A stretch of 64,000 nucleotides of DNA from Rhineura floridana (Eukaryota; Chordata; Lepidosauria; Squamata; Rhineuridae). The notes under the pieces are model-generated. The model ran no database searches, was not told the DNA's origin, and was given only the letters and a program-made list of their open reading frames with translations. The stretch is taken from contig NC_084492.1 in assembly GCF_030035675.1 (NCBI RefSeq), positions 26,680,261-26,744,260 of the forward strand. The letters are read 5' to 3'. A program made the position numbers and the translations under genes. Every line of letters begins with the position of its first letter. The first letter of the stretch is position 1. Positions 59,101-64,000 of the stretch are shown here, piece by piece.

Positions 59101-62100
59101 AGACGGTGTTCACTCTTAACATACAGCACAGATGGACAGCCACGACTGTCGACTTAATTTCATGCAGTCCTCGGCCTACGTTTATGCAGGTGGCAAAGAG
59201 GGAAGAAACGGGGGTGGGGATCAAGGGGGGGGTAACAGAAAGAGCGAGAAAATATGTTTTTAAACCTTTTTTTTTAAAAAAAGATGTTTATAAAGCTTTT
59301 TTTAAATGTTTGTAGAGATTTTTTGTTTTAATATGTTTTTAATGTTTGTTTTTATTTTAATGTATTTTAAAGTTTGTTTTTATGATGTGTTGAAATTTTT
59401 AGTGCTTTTGTTTGCTGCCCTGGGCTCCTACTGGGAGGAAGGGTGGGATATAAATCTGGCAAACAAATAAATAAAAGGGGTGCCCCACCCATTGCCAGTA
59501 TGCACCTTTGACACAAAAAAGTTGCCCACTTTCAACTATATTAAAGAGACCTTTGTTCTCATGTTATATTTTATATATGTTATATTGCCACCCTGGGCTC
59601 TTGCTGGGAGGAAGGGCGGGCTATAAGTCTAACAAATAAATATATTTTGTGTGTTTCTTTTAATCAGTTTGCCACACTGGACCTCTTAAGATTTCTGTAT
59701 GTTTCTTTGAAGGAGAGGAACTTATATAGTGAACTTGGGAAAGATCTGTAACTCAGGTCTTGGAGAGTTGCAGTTTATCTGATGGTTTAAGGCAGCTTCA
59801 TACATCTGCATGTTCACATGCTTTGCTCTAAATTAAACCGTAAAACCAGTCTTCCCTAGGTTGGTGTTGTCCAGATGTTTTGCTCCACAGTTCCCAACAG
59901 CCCTAGCCAGCATGATCAGGGATGATGGGAGTTGTAGTTCACAACATCTGGAGGGCATCAGGTTGGGGAAGTCCACTTTAAACCATGGTTTGAAATTGAT
60001 TTAATATTCCACCTTTTTTCAGAATCTGTTAGCCATAGTTTGTTGGAAACAGGAAACTATGGTTAATTGAAGGTTTCCTAGCTTGTTTGCCAACTCAGAT
60101 AAATGGGCTACAGATGTGGACAAAAGGGTTGTTCATATTTCTGCTCATTTAGCCAAAACACAATTGTTCAAGCTCTCCAGAGAAAACCACTATTTGAGCC
60201 CCTGCTAGCATCATGTCAAAATGGCTGTGGTTTCAAAAAGAGGCTTTGCTGTTTCAGGTATGAATCCAGTCTGCTGGAAGCTCAGAAAATGGATCTTGAT
60301 TTATCAAAGTCCTTATTCACAACTGCAGCATTGTTTACAGCTTGCAGGTAAAGTTGGCCGGGGTCCATGCTGTTGTTGGGGTGAGGTTGGTACCAAGGAG
60401 TTCTCCTTGCATTTGTTTTATGGGAAGAAATCGTAACTTGGAGTCTGCACAAGAAAGAAATGAGGAGACTGTTTAGAACAGAAGTTGGCCAGTTGGCAGA
60501 GATGATTGGAGTAAGAGCCCTGCATTAACAAGACTTGTCCTGGCTGGCTACCTACAGGCAGTTCTTACTTACCATAAGTGAGCGGCTATTTACAAGCCTG
60601 AAGCCATGGCAATGTTTGGATTAGGACTTTGCTTTCTCCTCGTTGGAGGAAGAGAGGTATTTTTGATGCAGCATCTTCTGTGCAGAGTATGGCTAAATAG
60701 TCTCTCAAAAACCAACTGGCTGCTTCTTGCAGATGTTTGAAACTTAAAGTGGATAAGAACAAAATGGTGGCTGCTTCAGGAGTGAAGAAAACCATATTTG
60801 ACCGTCTCTACAGCCAGATGGAGAAGCTAAGCCAGCAAATCAGCAGTACGTATTTCTTCTTTGTGCCTTGCAACCTCGGTCCCCTGTTTCCATTATCTGC
60901 CAGCGATAAAGTGTAACCACATTGATTCCTAATTTATCTTGCAAGGCCTTTGGCGAGGGAGGGGTGGGGTGTTTCTGGTCTTGTAATCTTGTTTTGCAAA
61001 GTCGCTATTGGCTATCTTTGAACCCATCCAACCCAGGCAACTGCAGCGCAAACAAATGCAAAAACAAAGAACTGACCAGCTGCCAGCTTTGATAATGAGC
61101 TCTGACTCGAAAGATTGTCTCACCCCATATATACCCAGTCAATCACTGCACTCTACAGGTGGGGGCCTCTTGCAGATTACTATCTTATCAGGAGGTCCGT
61201 TCCACACACTATAGGAATCTGGCCTTTAGCCCCGTGGCACGTACTCTTCGGAATTCCCTCCCATTATATACATTAGTTGGGTGCCATCTCTGTCGCCATT
61301 GTAGTGCCTACTGAAGACCTTCCTCTTCGAACAAGTCTTTTAAGTAGAGATATTTCCCAGTCTGCGTCTGTATTGGAATTGTTCTATTGTTTGTACGTTT
61401 GCCACCCTGGGCACCTTTGGGAAGTAAGGATGGGATATAAATTTAATAAATAATATAGTAACTTTAATTATTTTTACTTTATCCATAAAGTCCAGGGCAA
61501 GGTTCAGTCTGAAACAAGCAGTGTTGCATCATTGAACTGTAAAACATGCCCTAAAACACTTTGCCAGTTAATAAATTTCATCCTGGCCACCAAAGTTCTC
61601 CTGAGGCTGTAGGATCATTTTCGATCTTTGCACCACCTCTGTGGGGATTGTTTCCTTTCCCATCATATGTGTAAGATAGGGAAGGGGTGAGGTTCCATAG
61701 AGAAAGAAGGAAAGCTATGCAAGCTGCAAACTCTGCCAGCCATCAGCTGTGGTCTCCAACGAATTCCCTCCTCCCAAGGTTCAATGGTCCTCCATAGGTA
61801 AAAGTTTCCCTGTCTAAACTTTAAAGCCAGAGCTTTGAACTGTGTCCAGAACTGTGGTTGTACCCATTGTCTAGAACGGGTGGGGAAACCTGTGACTCTC
61901 CAGATGCTGCTGGCCTCCAACTCCCATCATCCCTGACCATTGGCCATGCTGGCTTGGGCTGATGGGAGTTGGAGTTCCCACCTTTGGTTTACTATAAACC
62001 GTACTGAGGAAGTTGTTCTCTCTTTTTCCAAAGGAGAAAGCATTCAGTTGACCATAGAAGCCCCAAAACCTGAGGAGACCTTTCTTGAATGCCTTGGAAA

Positions 62101-62596
62101 GAAACCAGGTAGGACTACCTTGATTTGCCTATTGCAACTGAAGAACAGGGGCCTTTGATGGAAGTTCTTGCAGGAACTAGGATGCAAGATCAACTTAACT
62201 CAGAGTCCTTCAACCTTGGGTCCCTGGATGTTGTTCAACTGCAACTCCTATCAGCCCCAGCCAGCTTAGCCAATGGCCAAGGAGGATGGGAGTTGTAATC
62301 CAACAACATCCGGGGACTCAAGGTCCAGGGAATCTATGACTGAAGGGGTGAAATAAGTTCTTCAGCAATACAGCTAAGATGTATACTAGATAGGGAGGGC
62401 GGGGGGAGTTCCTGCGTTACCGTAAGACAGTGTCTTCAAAGTCTTGTCTTTTTTTCCCTCCACAACAGCAGTTTATACGGAAGCAGAGGTCCCTCGGAAG
62501 CGTCCAAAAGCTGAAACGGACCCAAAAGAAGAGTACGAAGAATGGAAGAGGAGAATTTTGGACAATGCCGCTAAATCACAAAGGGACAGTGTTTGA
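56164..62596 (+). CDS. ORC6: ORC6, origin recognition complex subunit 6, 7 exons
   Basis: Exons: 56164-56228, 58097-58226, 58435-58598, 60258-60347, 60733-60845, 62034-62108, 62469-62596 (stop TGA at 62594-62596). They join in one frame to 254 aa; human ORC6 has 252. The N-terminal two thirds are the TFIIB-like cyclin folds (KAEEYLRLSPVKCATLL; KLSGLNKTTYQSCLRSFE; LAVQF; LKLKVDKNKMVA). The C-terminus carries the conserved EEYEEWKRRIL helix that docks ORC6 on ORC3; its Tyr (Y235) corresponds to human Y232, mutated in Meier-Gorlin syndrome. ORC6 helps load MCM helicases at replication origins in the nucleus and has a role in cytokinesis. The link between the domains is short and variable, as in other vertebrates. 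The ATG sits just downstream of the shared promoter. Exon 7 has two in-frame acceptors three bases apart. Confidence 0.98.
56229..58096 (+). other. ORC6 intron 1 contents
   Basis: Contains a GTAGACC-type fold-back MITE (about 56295-56410), a CR1-related piece (56760-56900), a fold-back hAT MITE (about 57030-57150), a Sauria-type SINE part (about 57360-57530, GTGACCTTCGGCCAGTCATA) and a reversed tRNA-headed SINE (57783-57977). Confidence 0.65.
58800..59475 (+). repeat. hAT relative and LINE 3' end in ORC6 intron 3
   Basis: About 58800-59060 matches the roughly 320-bp hAT family (CTCCATCCGGGCAAGC, GGGCGGAGCAGTAAATAC). 59220-59475 is an AT-rich LINE 3' end finishing GGGAGGAAGGGTGGGATATA and AAATAAATAAA. 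A second such end is at 59583-59640 and a fold-back MITE at 59858-59975. Confidence 0.6.
61300..61460 (+). repeat. LINE 3' end, tail type Y, in ORC6 intron 5
   Basis: CTGAAGACCTTCCTCTTCGA, then TTTGCCACCCTGGGCACC and the tail GGGATATAAATTTAATAAAT. The terminal text is that of tail type Y on the Sauria-type SINEs. A fold-back hAT MITE lies at about 61878-61985. Confidence 0.65.
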
Positions 62597-63875
62597 TCTG
62601 AGTGTATCCAAAACACAAGCAGCCCTTCTGGGTTTTTAAAATCAAATGTATTTCTATGCTGGCAACCTTCGTAAGGCTTGTCAGGCACTGGTTTGACCAC
62701 ACACCTGCCAGTTGAGTTGTTGTAGCACAAGCCTAGGATCGTAGGAACTGGCCTGCATTTACCACTTCCTCACCTGGATGCCTCTAGGATGAGAGCAGAA
62801 GCCAGGCCTAGCAATTGGTTGGCCTTTGTCATGAGGGCTGCACTGCTGAAGCACTCCCCAAAATTGGGGAAGCCTTTAGGAGAGACCCCCTCATTTTTAT
62901 AGTTGAAGTCTCTGCAAGTACCATTGTTTAAATTCTGACACTTGAGCAAGCTGGAGCACTTTTTGCAATGGGAGAATTTCTGTGCCACATCTCAAATTCT
63001 GAAGGTGGAAACTGAAGCACCATGGCAACTTCTGGATTTAGCAATCCAAACTTTGACTGCAGGGCAGGACACGTACCTCAGTTGTCTCTATCCTCGCTCA
63101 GAAGCGAACCAGGGTGATATTCAGTGCTAATCCCACTCAGAGTAGACCCACTGAAGTTAATAGATGTGACTAACTTGGGTTCATTAATTTCAGTGGGTTA
63201 CTTTGTGTAGGAGTTAGTTGAATACAACCCATTATTTTCAATGGAAATTGCTTAATCAGAATTGGAGTGCTAAATTTCTATCAGTATCCTAAGTGACTGC
63301 TACTAACTCAGCTTTTCATCCTTCAAAATGGTGAATTGGGTCACTGGGGATTGACACAGGACAACACAGATACATTTTTACTCTTAAACAACATTGTACC
63401 ATAAATATGATGTCTCTTTAAGACTGATCTGGTTGTAGCCTTGTCTAAGAGTTCTCTGCAGAAACATCAATAAATATTTTTACTTCTAGTTTCATTCCTC
63501 TTTTGCAAATGTCAGAGGTCAACATCTAAAACAGAGTTGCTGTTTGTCCAATATGATCATATGTACGTAGAGCTTATCGTTCATTAATTGCCTGCCTGGT
63601 GGAAGATTTAAATGTTAAATTATGAATATCTGGAAATACTGGAGGAAGTGGTTTTTTGGTGTGTTTTTTAAAGCCAGTGTAGTATAGTAGTTTTGTGTGC
63701 TGTACAACAGATTTTTCCAGTTTTCAGCTGTGTCCATGTGCCCCAAAAGTTTGAAGAACCCTGATTTCAATCAGCTTTTCCTATAAAGTGAGACCTCCCC
63801 TCCCCCCCCCCAATGTGTCTGACAGTGTCGGTACTCTTGATGTGATGGTCTTAATGTGTGCTAATAGACAATAAA
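62597..63875 (+). other. ORC6 3' untranslated region, candidate poly(A) sites
   Basis: AATAAA occurs at 63469-63474 and 63870-63875. A GTAGACC-type fold-back MITE lies in between at 63115-63235, so it may be part of the transcript. The last 125 bases show nothing further. Confidence 0.5.
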
Positions 63876-64000
63876 GTGGACCACCACAGCCAATCAAGAC
63901 TTAAATAGATGGTCAGAAAGTCCCTCGGGATGTACTGGTACATCTTTTGTCTAATTTGCAATAGATGTATGAGGGTTTCTGACTCCCAATAGTTTAACAA

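Overview
The window is lizard or snake (squamate) nuclear DNA. Three intron-containing vertebrate genes lie in a dense field of transposon relics. The squamate reading rests on tRNA-headed SINEs of the Sauria type, SINEs with a 5S rRNA-derived head, CR1- and L2-like LINE ends, and very many short fold-back hAT elements. I read the exons by eye from splice sites and from remembered human proteins. No alignment was run, so species and repeat names stay provisional.

Layout. 1-4.8 kb: repeats upstream of the first gene. 4.82-14.96 kb (+): a three-exon histamine H3-type receptor (438 aa). 15.8-19.2 kb: a gap between two convergent genes, packed with about eight fold-back elements. 55.66-20.10 kb (-): VPS35, the core subunit of the retromer endosomal sorting complex. 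It has 17 coding exons that assemble without a frame break into 796 aa, the human length. 55.66-56.16 kb: a GC-rich shared promoter. 56.16-62.60 kb (+): ORC6, the smallest subunit of the origin recognition complex, 7 exons, 254 aa. 62.6-64 kb: ORC6 3' end and one fold-back repeat.

VPS35 and ORC6 stand head to head, as in human 16q. The receptor lies tail to tail with VPS35. Mammalian HRH3 and HRH4 lie elsewhere, so this looks like an additional H3-family receptor locus. The three genes have unrelated jobs (amine signalling, endosomal sorting, DNA replication). Only VPS35 and ORC6 are plausibly co-regulated, through their common promoter.

Most notable points: VPS35 intron 3 has the 5' splice site and branch site of a minor-spliceosome (U12-type) intron. 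The SINEs form a two-heads by two-tails set (tRNA or 5S head, two different LINE-type tails). A 5S-headed SINE sits about 26 bases from a receptor splice acceptor. Several hAT elements have clear 8-bp target duplications, some close to CTCTAGAG, and one has inserted into a SINE. I saw no CRISPR, operon or other bacterial feature and no virus-like element I could support.
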